A stretch of DNA of 12,321 bases. It comes from Acidobacteriota bacterium (GTDB taxonomy: Bacteria; Acidobacteriota; Terriglobia; Terriglobales; Acidobacteriaceae). The notes under the pieces were generated by a model. The model ran no database searches. It saw nothing but the letters and a program-made list of their open reading frames with translations, and was not told where the DNA came from. Position numbers and translations under genes: made by a program. The DNA lies in the NCBI GenBank assembly GCA_028873155.1, contig JAGWML010000070.1, forward strand, positions 1-12,321. Direction: 5' to 3'. Positions 1 to 7,608 of the stretch are shown here, in pieces. Each line of letters begins with the position of its first letter. Position 1 is the stretch's first letter.

Positions 1-1549
1 CGGCGTAAGCCGAGCCCTGTGTGTACGCTGCCAGCGCCTGCCCGCGCGAGAGCGCGTTCGCTGGATAATACGTCTTCGATCCCTCCACGTTCATGCGCGT
101 CACTGCCGCATAGATTCCGCGAAATGGCGTAATCGGTTCAACTGGATAATCGGTTCCGAAGGCAAGAGGCACACCTGCCTTGAGAAAGGCGCGCCAGGCG
201 TACGAGTAAGTCGCGCGCTGCGGACCCAGCCGCGACTGGGCCCAGTTCATGTCAGTCAGCAAATGGTTGGGCTGCATCGATGCAATCACGCCCAGCTCCT
301 TGAATCGGGGAATGTCCGCCGGGTCCACCACCTGCGCATGCTCGATGCGGTTGCGCGCCGTATGCGAGACGCCCGGCTGCGAGAACGCTTCGAGCGCCAT
401 CGCCGCTGCACGGTCGCCTATCGCGTGAAATCCAATCTGGAATCCTGCCTTCGCGCGCTCCACCGTCATCCTGTTCAGCTCTGCCTGGTCGTACTGCGGC
501 AGGCCGCGATTGCCTGGATCGTCTGCATACGGCGCTTTCATCGCCGCGGTGCGCGAGCCGAGCGAGCCATCCATAAAGCCCTTCAGCATTCCGGTGTGGA
601 GCATGGGGTCATTCCGATCATGATGGGCACGCATCTTCAGCAGATCGCCAAGCGGAGCTTTGAAGGGCAGCCACTCAGAGATGCGGAGATGCAGCGTCCC
701 TTGCTCTTCCATTTCTTCAAAGACCAGAAAGTCCGCCCAGTCACTGAAGTCCTGCACGCTGGTGACTCCGTGGGAGAGAGCATCCGCAACAGAAAGCGCA
801 GCGCCTTTGCGGCGTTCCTCCGGCGTGGGCGATGGAATGACCTTCTCTACCAGGCCCTGAGCCGATTCACGCAGGATCCCTGTGGGCTCTCCATTGGCGT
901 CCAGATCAATGGCCCCGCCTTCGGGAGGCTGAGTTTTGCCGGTGATGGCCGCGGCCGCCAGTGCGGCCGAGTTGGCGATGGCAATGTGCCCGTCGATGCG
1001 ATCGAGAAACGCCGGATGGTCGCCCGTCACCCTATCCAGGTCCTGGCGCGTGGGCAGCACGGGCTGCGCCCACAGCGTATGGTCCCAGTTGCCGCCGACG
1101 ATCCAGTGGCCCGGCGGCAAGCTCGCCGCGTAGGCTGCTGTCTTTGTCAGCATCTCGTCCAGCGAGCTCACACCGGTCAGATCAAGATGTAGTTTTGTCT
1201 CTCCCGCGCTTGCCAGGTGGGTGTGCGCATCGTTGAAGCCGGGAAAGATGTACGTGCTGGTGTGCTCCGTGTCGAGGTTGACCAATGCAGTGTTCGGTCC
1301 TGCAAGGTGCAGTATCGCGCGGTCCGACCCGACGGCAAGAACCTTGCCACCACTAATTGCCAGCGCCTGCACCGCATGCGGGTGATCTTCAGCAAAACCC
1401 TCGCCTGTATAAATCACTCCGTTGTAAAAGATGGTCTCCGGTGGCGGCTGGGTTTTGTTTTCGGCATTTCGGGCGGAATGATCTGCAACCTGCGCGGCGA
1501 GGGACGCAGCGACACCGAGGGCAATCGTAGCCAGAGGGAGGATCCGCAT
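1..1549 (-). CDS. Exported amidohydrolase, YtcJ-like (Amidohydro_3), C-terminus cut by window edge
   Basis: Metal-dependent amidohydrolase that probably hydrolyses an amide or related C-N bond; the substrate cannot be read from the sequence. The visible 516 residues start at the ATG ending at 1549 and run off the left edge, so roughly the last 30-50 residues of a usual 550-residue family member are missing. Residues 1-20 look like a Sec signal peptide (Met-Arg, then a hydrophobic run to Ala-Ala-Gln), which predicts export. Family motifs appear in order: FPGFNDAHTH (102-111, the HxH metal pair), KGFMDGSLGSR (323-333, candidate bridging lysine K323), HAIGDRA (375-381), RIEHAQ (401-406) and GTDYPVEP (465-472, candidate catalytic Asp467). 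The gene follows the M20 peptidase gene by 28 bases, a gap filled by an inverted repeat. No clear ribosome binding site lies at normal distance. Family assignment is firm; substrate is unknown. Confidence 0.93.
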   Translation of the reverse strand, partial: MRILPLATIALGVAASLAAQVADHSARNAENKTQPPPETIFYNGVIYTGEGFAEDHPHAVQALAISGGKVLAVGSDRAILHLAGPNTALVNLDTEHTSTYIFPGFNDAHTHLASAGETKLHLDLTGVSSLDEMLTKTAAYAASLPPGHWIVGGNWDHTLWAQPVLPTRQDLDRVTGDHPAFLDRIDGHIAIANSAALAAAAITGKTQPPEGGAIDLDANGEPTGILRESAQGLVEKVIPSPTPEERRKGAALSVADALSHGVTSVQDFSDWADFLVFEEMEEQGTLHLRISEWLPFKAPLGDLLKMRAHHDRNDPMLHTGMLKGFMDGSLGSRTAAMKAPYADDPGNRGLPQYDQAELNRMTVERAKAGFQIGFHAIGDRAAAMALEAFSQPGVSHTARNRIEHAQVVDPADIPRFKELGVIASMQPNHLLTDMNWAQSRLGPQRATYSYAWRAFLKAGVPLAFGTDYPVEPITPFRGIYAAVTRMNVEGSKTYYPANALSRGQALAAYTQGSAYA

Positions 1550-1577
1550 GCGCGGAGTCTAGCAGAAATCTCCGCGC
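1550..1577 (-). repeat. Inverted repeat exactly filling the M20/amidohydrolase gene junction
   Basis: Read on the minus strand, GCGCGGAG (1577-1570) pairs perfectly with CTCCGCGC (1557-1550) across a 12-base loop. Inside the loop, TCT and AGA could add three pairs. The arms abut the upstream stop codon (1580-1578) and the downstream start codon (1549-1547). No U-tract follows, so it does not look like an intrinsic terminator. The only GGAG near the downstream start is inside the 5' arm and would be paired. An intercistronic hairpin affecting translation or mRNA processing is inference. Confidence 0.6.
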
Positions 1578-2843
1578 TTATTGCTCTGCCGCCCATTCCG
1601 TCATGGCAAGCGTGAGTAGCAGAACCCGGCGCAGCCCATGCTCGCGGCCCTTGTCGATAAACCACTCTGCCTGCGTGTGTGCGCCGCCACCCTCGCCGCC
1701 CGCGCCCATCGAGAGCGCCGGAATTCCAAGGGCCAGCGGGATATTGGCGTCCGTTGAGCCAAGGCGCAGATCGGTGCGCAGATTTAGATGCCGGTCCACC
1801 GCGCGTAGCGCCTCCAGCATCGGGGAGTCCTGCGGAAGCTCTGCGGTAGGCCTGTCGCCGATCTTGCGCACGCTGCTGGTGAGCAGGCCCCGGCTGCGGA
1901 GCTGCGGCGCGGCGGCATTGGCCTGCATCACGGCATCTTCAACCGCGCGATGCAGAGCAACCTCAAGCCGCACCAACTCGTCCGCGCTCGTCGAGCGGAA
2001 ATCAATGGAAGCGGTCGCGCTCTCAGGGATTGAGTTGACGCTTGTGCCTCCATGAATCGTGCCGATATTGAACGTCGTGCGCGGCTCCTCGGGCAATCGT
2101 GCCTGGGACATTCGGGTCATGGCGGCCGCCAGTGCGGCAATCGGATTGGGCGTGCCTGCATCGGTAAAGCTGTGCCCGCCCGGCCCGTTCACAGTCACCT
2201 GAAACCTGCGACTGCCCAAAGCCTGCGTCACGGCTGAATCGGCCCCTGCGCCATCCAGCACGATGTGCGCCGCGACTCGCCCCGCCAGCTCTGGCTGTTC
2301 ATAGAAATGCCGAACACCGCGCAGATCGCCTTCGCCCTCCTCGCCTACATTGGCCAGCAGAAGTAAAGGTGCTGCAAGTTGTACACCGGCATGGACGACC
2401 GCTTGCGCAATCGCAAGCAACCCCGCAACGCCTGCCCCGTTATCGCATGCGCCGGGTGCGGTCAGTCGCCGATGGCCGTCTTCGCTTTCGAGTAGCGGAT
2501 GCAGCGGCGTATCGGCAGGGAAGACGGTGTCCAGATGGGCAGAGAGCACCACAATCGGGCCGCTGCTCTCCGCCGGCAGATGTGCTGCAGGCACACTGCC
2601 CATTACGTTTCCCACCACATCGGTTGCGATGGCCGTCAGTCCCATCTCGGCAAAGCGCTCGCGGATCCATGCCGAACGTGCTTGTTCACCAAAGGGCGGC
2701 GCGGGGATCTTCGATAGCTCCAGTTGCCACTGCAGAATGCGTTCACCATGAGTGTGCAGCCAAGCAAAGGCCCCATGCACCGGCCGGCGCGAGGCGAGAT
2801 CTGTCACGCGCGCAAACGCCGACTTGCTGGAAGAGTGAGCCAT
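1578..2843 (-). CDS. M20/M25/M40-family zinc metallopeptidase (peptidase T-like)
   Basis: Two-metal aminopeptidase or amidase of the M20 clan, predicted cytosolic because no signal peptide or membrane segment is visible. At 421 residues it is of normal length. Visible motifs are AHLDTVFP (102-109, metal ligand H103 and Asp105), GACDNGAG (131-138, bridging Asp134), NVGEEGEG (165-172, general base and ligand E168/E169), LDG (196-198, ligand Asp197), GPGGHSF (219-225, in the dimerisation domain) and GSTDANIPL through AHTQAEW (362-393, ligand H389). All expected metal ligands are present, so the enzyme should be active. It lies between truA (35 bases upstream) and the amidohydrolase, probably co-transcribed with both. 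The ATG at 2843 has only a weak ribosome binding site, and the next in-frame Met (residue 67) would be too late. Whether it cleaves dipeptides, tripeptides or N-acyl amino acids cannot be decided from sequence. Confidence 0.94.
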   Translation of the reverse strand: MAHSSSKSAFARVTDLASRRPVHGAFAWLHTHGERILQWQLELSKIPAPPFGEQARSAWIRERFAEMGLTAIATDVVGNVMGSVPAAHLPAESSGPIVVLSAHLDTVFPADTPLHPLLESEDGHRRLTAPGACDNGAGVAGLLAIAQAVVHAGVQLAAPLLLLANVGEEGEGDLRGVRHFYEQPELAGRVAAHIVLDGAGADSAVTQALGSRRFQVTVNGPGGHSFTDAGTPNPIAALAAAMTRMSQARLPEEPRTTFNIGTIHGGTSVNSIPESATASIDFRSTSADELVRLEVALHRAVEDAVMQANAAAPQLRSRGLLTSSVRKIGDRPTAELPQDSPMLEALRAVDRHLNLRTDLRLGSTDANIPLALGIPALSMGAGGEGGGAHTQAEWFIDKGREHGLRRVLLLTLAMTEWAAEQ

Positions 2844-2878
2844 AGAGAGTTGACTTCAGGTTAGCAGGGAAGCGCCTC

Positions 2879-3745
2879 TCAGCCGGAAGCGCTGGCCGCG
2901 CTGGTCACTGCCGCGTCGTACTCCACCGAATGCAAAAAAAGTCCTCGCGCCGGTGCGGTGGGCCCCGCGGCCCCGCGATCGCGCGCGGCGAGAATTGCAG
3001 GTATCGCAGTTGCGTTCAATGCTCCACGGCCCACTTCCACCATCGTGCCCACCAGGTTTCGCACCATGTGATGCACAAATCCATTGCCTCGCACCCGATA
3101 GACCAGCAGTTCCCGGGCCTCACAGGGCTGACGCTCCCAGCGCGAGCTGAAAATTGTTCGAATGGCGGGTTGCTGCGCCGAGTCGGCTTCCACGCCGACC
3201 GTCCGCGTGGCCAGGTCTGGATCTGTCGCCGCAAAGCTGACGAAATCGTGCTCACCTGCAAAACAGTCGGCGGCTTGCTGCATCGCGTCCGCATCCAGCA
3301 GCCATGGGCACGCATAGACATAGCGTGCGAGAAACGGCGGACAGATCGCGCCCGCACTTCGCCGGACTTGTAGAATGCGGTACTCATACGTTTTGGCGGA
3401 AGCATCGTGCCGGGCATGAAAACCGTCGGCCACAACTTCAGCTGCCAGCACACGAATCGCAGCGGGCAGCGTGCGGTTCAGAGCGCGTACCAGGTTCTCC
3501 GCAGGAATGGCCGCCATCAACGAGAAGCTGGCGACTTGCTCCAGCGCATGGACTCCTGCATCCGTCCGGCCTGAGCCCTGTGGCAACGGCGCTTCGCCGG
3601 TGATCCGCTGCAGCGCTTCCTTCAAAGTGCCCTGAATCGTCGCCACGCCCGGTTGCACCTGCCAGCCGTGAAAGTCCGTCCCGTCATAGCTCAGGGTCAG
3701 CTTCCAGGTGTGCCGCTGCGGATCGGAAGTGGAGTCGGTTGTCAC
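2879..3745 (-). CDS. truA: tRNA pseudouridine(38-40) synthase TruA
   Basis: Converts uridine to pseudouridine at positions 38-40 of the tRNA anticodon stem-loop, in the cytosol. The 288-residue product is close to the usual family length. Evidence is the N-terminal block YDGTDFHGWQVQPG (20-33), the catalytic block GSGRTDAGVHALEQVASF (57-74) with nucleophile Asp62, FHARHDASAKTYEYRI (109-124), the NGFVHHMVRNLVGTMVEVGRG region (221-241) and the C-terminal GPTAPARGLFLHSVEY (261-276). The start is GTG (3745-3743): the reading frame has no ATG near the domain start, and the domain begins about 14 residues in. A GAGAAAGA stretch lies just upstream as a modest ribosome binding site. It appears to be the first gene of a leftward operon with the M20 peptidase and amidohydrolase, and is divergent from the TolC-like gene. 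Identity is very secure. Confidence 0.98.
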   Translation of the reverse strand: MTTDSTSDPQRHTWKLTLSYDGTDFHGWQVQPGVATIQGTLKEALQRITGEAPLPQGSGRTDAGVHALEQVASFSLMAAIPAENLVRALNRTLPAAIRVLAAEVVADGFHARHDASAKTYEYRILQVRRSAGAICPPFLARYVYACPWLLDADAMQQAADCFAGEHDFVSFAATDPDLATRTVGVEADSAQQPAIRTIFSSRWERQPCEARELLVYRVRGNGFVHHMVRNLVGTMVEVGRGALNATAIPAILAARDRGAAGPTAPARGLFLHSVEYDAAVTSAASASG

Positions 3746-3759
3746 AGGTATCTTTCTCG

Positions 3760-3788
3760 TTAACAGTTGCGTTTACTTAAATCGTCAA
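3760..3788 (-). promoter_or_regulatory. Candidate truA-operon promoter
   Basis: On the minus strand, TTGACG (3788-3783) is followed after 17 bases by TGTTAA (3765-3760). The -35 matches the sigma-70 consensus at five of six positions, while the -10 matches weakly. It lies 15 bases upstream of the GTG start of truA in a locally AT-rich segment. Inference from consensus only. Confidence 0.35.
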
Positions 3789-3811
3789 AATGGTAAACGG
3801 TACGGCTGCGC

Positions 3812-3817
3812 TATACT
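3812..3817 (+). promoter_or_regulatory. Candidate -10 box for the TolC-like gene
   Basis: TATACT matches the sigma-70 -10 consensus at five of six positions, but no good -35 hexamer lies 16-18 bases upstream (best nearby sequence is roughly AATGGT). If used, transcription would start near 3824 and give a leader of about 220 bases containing the complementary segments at 3881-3936. Confidence 0.3.
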
Positions 3818-3880
3818 GAGTCCTTTGTACCGCGCTTTCTCGGGCATTCCATCGCTCGCTCGGTCAACAACAAATCGTCT

Positions 3881-3936
3881 CGCGGGAACGAATTGCATGC
3901 CTCCCGCGTATGCATTCAGAGTAAGGGATTCTTACT
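3881..3936 (+). promoter_or_regulatory. Potentially structured leader upstream of the TolC-like gene
   Basis: Three pairings are visible. CGCGGGA (3881-3887) is perfectly complementary to TCCCGCG (3902-3908). GAATTGCAT (3890-3898) pairs with ATGCATTC (3910-3917) with one bulged T. AGTAAG (3920-3925) pairs with CTTACT (3931-3936) around a 5-base loop. The first two interleave, so they are either alternative folds or a strained pseudoknot. I recognise no known riboswitch class; the arms could equally be protein-binding dyads. Confidence 0.35.
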
Positions 3937-4045
3937 GGCAGCGGGCAGGCAGGCGCGCAGGTACGACAAAAATGCGTCCGGCAGGCCCCTTCAAACGTCT
4001 TGAACAATGGCACCCCACATGCCCAGCAAACCGTGGAGATGAATC

Positions 4046-6178
4046 ATGCATTTGTTCGGTACTCGTGTGTTGAAGCAGATCGGGAATGCACAGCCAGGCG
4101 GAGCGCATGCCGCAAGGCAACTGCGCGCCGTTGCCGCGGCCATGCTCACGCTTTCGGCATGTATGCCCTCGGGCTTTGCGCAGCAGGCAGGTGATGTGCT
4201 CGGTGCGGGCGAAAAGAAGCCTGAGAAATCGGCCTCCGCACTGCCTTCAGCTCCCGCTCCGGTCCTTACCCAGCCGCTGAACCTCCGCCAAACGGAGCGC
4301 GACTTCAGCAAGCCGGCAGGCCGGGGACTGGGCAGTCCCATCAACTGGTACCGGCCCACGACTATCGGCGAGGCCAGCTTTGCCAACTCCGTGCGCCTCA
4401 CCAATCTTGTCAAGGATGGCAAGATCTACCTCAGCCTCTCGGACGCGATTGCGCTTGCAGTCGAGAACAACTACGACATTGCCATCGCGCGCTACGACCT
4501 CGACATCGCCGACACAGATATCCTGCGCGCAAAATCTGGCAACCTGATCCTGGGAGCGCCCTCTGGTCTTGTCACAGGCACGCTCGGCGGCTCGCCTTCC
4601 ATCCTTGCCACAGGCGGCGGACCCGGCGGCACCACAGTCGGTTCGGGTGGCGCGGGCTCGGGCGTCAGCGGACTGAGTCTTACTACCAATGGCGCTGGCC
4701 CCGCGCCGGCGCTGATCGACCCTGCGCTCACGGGGACCATCCAATGGGATCGGAACCGCACGCAGACAACAGGCCCCTTCAGCCCGGCGGCCTCAACGAA
4801 TACCAGCACCTACAACTTCACATACAACGAGGGCTTTAATCCCGGGACCGCTCTGGCAGTCTCGTGGAACAACAACAGAGCCACATCGAGCAGCCCCTTT
4901 TCCGCCTATTTTCCGGTGTACAACTCCACGTTTAAGGCGACCGTAACGCAGCACCTTCTACAGGGCGCAGGCATCTGGGTCAATAAGAGATTCTTGTACC
5001 AGGCTCAGAACGATCGTCGCATTACCGATTCCTCGTTCCGCCAGCAGCTTCTCTACACAGTCAACCAGGTCGAGCAGATCTACTGGGGCCTCGTGCAGGC
5101 CTACGAAGACGAACAGGCCAAGCAACAGGCTCTGGAGCAAAGCACACAGGTCGACAGTGACACGCGCAAGCAGCTCGAGATCGGCACGATGGCTCCGCTT
5201 GATGTGGTCAATGCCGACTCCACGGTTGCTACGGATAAACAGGCCCTCATCAGCTCGCAGAGCGTGCTCAGTTACCAGCAGCTCATCATGAAGCAGGCCA
5301 TTACGCGGAACCTCAACGATCCAATGCTGGAAAGTGCGCCTATCATTCCCACCGACCGCATCAGCCTCGAAGAGATTCCTGAGGAGCGGCAGCCGACGGA
5401 GGATCTGGTTCAGACGTCATTCAAGAATCGCCCTGAACTGGAACAGGCTGTGCTCACTCTCCGCAATGACGAGATTACCCTTAAGGGCGCTCGCAACGGG
5501 CTGTTGCCCCTGCTCGACATCTTCGGATACTACGGCTCTACCATCACGGGTGGCCCGCTCAATCCAAATTGCTTCGTCTTTGGTAACCCTTGCTTTGCTG
5601 CTGGCACTGTGAGTCCCGTCCCCTCCGGCTACAGCGGCGTGCTCACCGACCTGGTGAACAGCACAGCGCCGGATAAAGGCGTCGGCTTCAACCTGACCGT
5701 TCCGCTGCGCAACCGCGAGGCTCAATCCGCGCAGGCGCGCTCGCTCATGGAATACCGCCAGGCCGAGCTTCGTCTCGAACAGCTCTACACGCAGATCCGC
5801 ATGCAGGTCGTCAACGCCCAATCCGCGCTTACCAACGACCGGGCTCTCGTCCAGGCCGACGATGCCGCAGTTAAGTACAACCAGCAGAGCCTCGACGCCG
5901 AACAGAAAAAGTTGAAGCTGGGCGCATCGACGACTGCGAACGTACTGTTGCAGGAGCGCAATCTGGCCGTGGCAGAGGACAACCTGATTGCCGCGCACGC
6001 AGCCTATGCCAATGCGCGAGCAGCGCTCTACCAGATTACGGCCACCACGCTACAGCACTACGGCATCAACCTGCAGGATGCGGCGGTGGGTACTGTCGGC
6101 ACGAGTCCCTCTGTTCCGGGGTTGCAGCCCGCGCCCAGTGGGGGCGCGCCTGCAACTGCGCCTCCTGCCTCGCGCTAG
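4046..6178 (+). CDS. TolC-family outer-membrane efflux protein (long form, possible lipoprotein)
   Basis: Predicted outer-membrane channel of the TolC/OEP family, which normally trimerises and docks to an inner-membrane exporter. At 710 residues it is much longer than the usual 450-500. Two OEP repeats are visible, centred on SLSDAIALAVENNYDIAIAR (130-149) through QLEIGTMAPLDVVNADSTVA (376-395), and on NRPELEQAV (461-469) through KLKLGASTTANVLLQERNLA (622-641). The paired LEIGTxxPLDVVNA and LKLGxxTTANVLL segments are the typical internal duplication. The N-terminus has a hydrophobic run (26-39) ending LTLSAC, a plausible lipobox at Cys39; signal peptidase I cleavage after Gly-Phe-Ala45 is the alternative. 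A Gly/Ser/Thr-rich insert (about 178-230) and a Pro/Ala tail (about 685-710) add length. Cys509 and Cys516 could form a disulphide in an inserted loop. The start has GGAG seven bases upstream. No membrane-fusion or pump gene is adjacent, so substrate and partner are unknown. Confidence 0.9.
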   Translation: MHLFGTRVLKQIGNAQPGGAHAARQLRAVAAAMLTLSACMPSGFAQQAGDVLGAGEKKPEKSASALPSAPAPVLTQPLNLRQTERDFSKPAGRGLGSPINWYRPTTIGEASFANSVRLTNLVKDGKIYLSLSDAIALAVENNYDIAIARYDLDIADTDILRAKSGNLILGAPSGLVTGTLGGSPSILATGGGPGGTTVGSGGAGSGVSGLSLTTNGAGPAPALIDPALTGTIQWDRNRTQTTGPFSPAASTNTSTYNFTYNEGFNPGTALAVSWNNNRATSSSPFSAYFPVYNSTFKATVTQHLLQGAGIWVNKRFLYQAQNDRRITDSSFRQQLLYTVNQVEQIYWGLVQAYEDEQAKQQALEQSTQVDSDTRKQLEIGTMAPLDVVNADSTVATDKQALISSQSVLSYQQLIMKQAITRNLNDPMLESAPIIPTDRISLEEIPEERQPTEDLVQTSFKNRPELEQAVLTLRNDEITLKGARNGLLPLLDIFGYYGSTITGGPLNPNCFVFGNPCFAAGTVSPVPSGYSGVLTDLVNSTAPDKGVGFNLTVPLRNREAQSAQARSLMEYRQAELRLEQLYTQIRMQVVNAQSALTNDRALVQADDAAVKYNQQSLDAEQKKLKLGASTTANVLLQERNLAVAEDNLIAAHAAYANARAALYQITATTLQHYGINLQDAAVGTVGTSPSVPGLQPAPSGGAPATAPPASR

Positions 6179-6229
6179 TGTTATCTGCTAACAGAGAAAG
6201 GCCCGGCATTGCGCCGGGCCTTTTGTTGT
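6179..6229. terminator. Bidirectional intrinsic terminator between the TolC-like gene and aroA
   Basis: An 11-pair stem, AAAGGCCCGGC (6197-6207) with GCCGGGCCTTT (6213-6223), surrounds a 5-base loop and runs into TTTTGTTGTG. On the minus strand the stem is followed by TTTCTCTGTT, so it could also stop aroA transcription. A smaller dyad, TGTTA (6179-6183) with TAACA (6189-6193), lies directly after the upstream stop codon. The position between convergent genes supports the call. Confidence 0.92.
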
Positions 6230-6241
6230 GTCTGAGCGGAC

Positions 6242-7543
6242 CTACCGGTCTGCCACATGGTCCAGCAAATCAAAGAACTCCGGAAAGCTGATTGCCGCCG
6301 ACTCTGCGCCCTGAATGAGCGTCTCGCCCTCGGCCCGCAGCGCCGCCACGCTGAAGGCCATCGCGATGCGATGGTCGCCGCCTGCGTCAATCGTTGCACC
6401 ATGCAGTTTTTGCCCGCCGGGAACATCCAGGCCATCTTCAAACTCAATGACTTCAGCGCCCATCGCACGCAGGTTCTTCGCCACCAGCGCAATCCGGTCG
6501 GACTCCTTGACGCGCAGTTCCTTTGCATCGCGAATGCGGATGCCGCCCTGGGTGTAGGGGCCAATCGCCGCCAGCACCGGCAACTCGTCGATGAGCTGCG
6601 CAGCAAGCGGTCCATCAATCCTTGCTGTGCCCAGTCCATTTGCAGGCGCGGAGATCTGCACTGTCCCCACCAGTTCCGCATGTTTCTCTTCCAGGTTCAG
6701 CACGGCAATGCGCGCCCCAAGCGATGCAACCACATCCAGCAGCGCCGCGCGCGTTGGATTCATACCCAGCGCATCCAGCACCAGCGATGAGCCGGGGAAC
6801 AGTGCCGCAGCGCACAGGAAGAATGCCGCAGAAGAAATATCGCCCGGGACGGCAGCGTCAATCGCATGCAGCGCTTGCGGCCCTCGAATCGAAACCGACT
6901 CTGCGGTCCGTTCAATCGTCGCGCCAAAGGCTCTCAGTGCCAACTCGCTATGGTCGCGTGTGCGCACCGCCTCGCGCACCGTCGTTGTGCCCTCGGTCTG
7001 CAGTCCGGCCAGCAGGACGCATGTCTTGACCTGCGCGCTCGGCACAGGCGTCGTATAGTCAACCGCATGCAGCGTCGCGCCCTCGATGGCAATCGGCGCA
7101 TGTCCATCGGTCAAGGTCAGCCTTGCGCCCATCTGCTCCAGCGGCTTGCGAATGCGCTCCATGGGTCGGCGTGAAAGGGAAGCGTCGCCCGTAAGAGTGA
7201 ACCGCCCCTCTTGCGCCGCAAGCAGTCCCGACATCATCCGCATCGTTGATCCGGAGTTGCCGCAGTCGAGCGCCTGGCTTGCCGGCACAACGCGCCCGGC
7301 CACTCCCGTCACTTCCACGCTGCCGTCCTGTTGCCGCATAACTCTGGCGCCGAGTGCCTCCATGCAGGCCAGCGTGGAGGCGCAGTCGGCTCCGGTGGAG
7401 AAGTTTGTGAAGCGCGATGTGCCTTCAGCGAACGCCGCCAGCATTCCGTAGCGGTGGCTGATGGATTTATCGCCGGGCAGCCGAAGGCTTCCCAGAATGT
7501 TGCGCGCGGGACGGATGATGCGTTCTTGTGTCGCGGTGTGCAA
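6242..7543 (-). CDS. aroA: 3-phosphoshikimate 1-carboxyvinyltransferase (EPSP synthase, class II)
   Basis: Transfers the enolpyruvyl group of PEP to shikimate-3-phosphate, the sixth step of the shikimate pathway, in the cytosol. At 433 residues it is of normal length. Motifs are LPGDKSISHR (22-31), CGNSGSTMR (94-102), GDASLSRRPMERI (119-131), PSAQVK (168-173), RTRDHSE (194-200), MNPTR (261-265), IDELPVLA (318-325), KELRVKESDR (341-350) and GGDHRIAMAF (388-397). GDK, SAQxK, RxHxE and NxTR together are the set reported for class II enzymes, the group containing the Agrobacterium CP4 enzyme and Gram-positive enzymes. The residue equivalent to CP4 Ala100 is Gly here. The start appears to be TTG (7543-7541) with GGAG five bases upstream; a TGA lies upstream in frame and no ATG is available. 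Last gene of the leftward block, 65 bases after the phosphatase gene. Confidence 0.97.
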   Translation of the reverse strand: MHTATQERIIRPARNILGSLRLPGDKSISHRYGMLAAFAEGTSRFTNFSTGADCASTLACMEALGARVMRQQDGSVEVTGVAGRVVPASQALDCGNSGSTMRMMSGLLAAQEGRFTLTGDASLSRRPMERIRKPLEQMGARLTLTDGHAPIAIEGATLHAVDYTTPVPSAQVKTCVLLAGLQTEGTTTVREAVRTRDHSELALRAFGATIERTAESVSIRGPQALHAIDAAVPGDISSAAFFLCAAALFPGSSLVLDALGMNPTRAALLDVVASLGARIAVLNLEEKHAELVGTVQISAPANGLGTARIDGPLAAQLIDELPVLAAIGPYTQGGIRIRDAKELRVKESDRIALVAKNLRAMGAEVIEFEDGLDVPGGQKLHGATIDAGGDHRIAMAFSVAALRAEGETLIQGAESAAISFPEFFDLLDHVADR

Positions 7544-7608
7544 AGGCTCTCCGAGGGTTGATGTCTCTTCAAGTCTATCAATCCGGCAAGCTCATTCGAA
7601 CTGCAGCA

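Larger units (their letters stand above)
3746..4045. other. Divergent intergenic region between truA and the TolC-like gene
   Basis: This 300-base stretch has no supportable gene. Its truA-proximal part (about 3755-3800) is AT-rich against the GC-rich background, as expected for promoters. It holds a candidate leftward promoter, a rightward TATACT box and, at 3881-3936, several complementary segments. The 3' end carries the ribosome binding site GGAG at 4035-4038, seven bases before the ATG at 4046. Short GGCAG repeats occur near 3938-3952 but form no clear array. Confidence 0.6.

Noticed and set aside
263..1192. Plus-strand open frame of 309 codons
   Set aside because: It is antisense to the amidohydrolase, whose motifs are all in the opposite frame. 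The translation is Arg/His/Cys-rich with no family pattern, as expected of a shadow frame in GC-rich DNA.
3708..4073. Plus-strand frame of 121 codons as a small gene upstream of the TolC-like gene
   Set aside because: It starts inside truA, covers the promoter region and overlaps the TolC-like start; no ribosome binding site or family pattern is visible.
5417..5998. Minus-strand open frame of 193 codons inside the TolC-like gene
   Set aside because: It is antisense to the second conserved OEP repeat, without a ribosome binding site or recognisable motifs.
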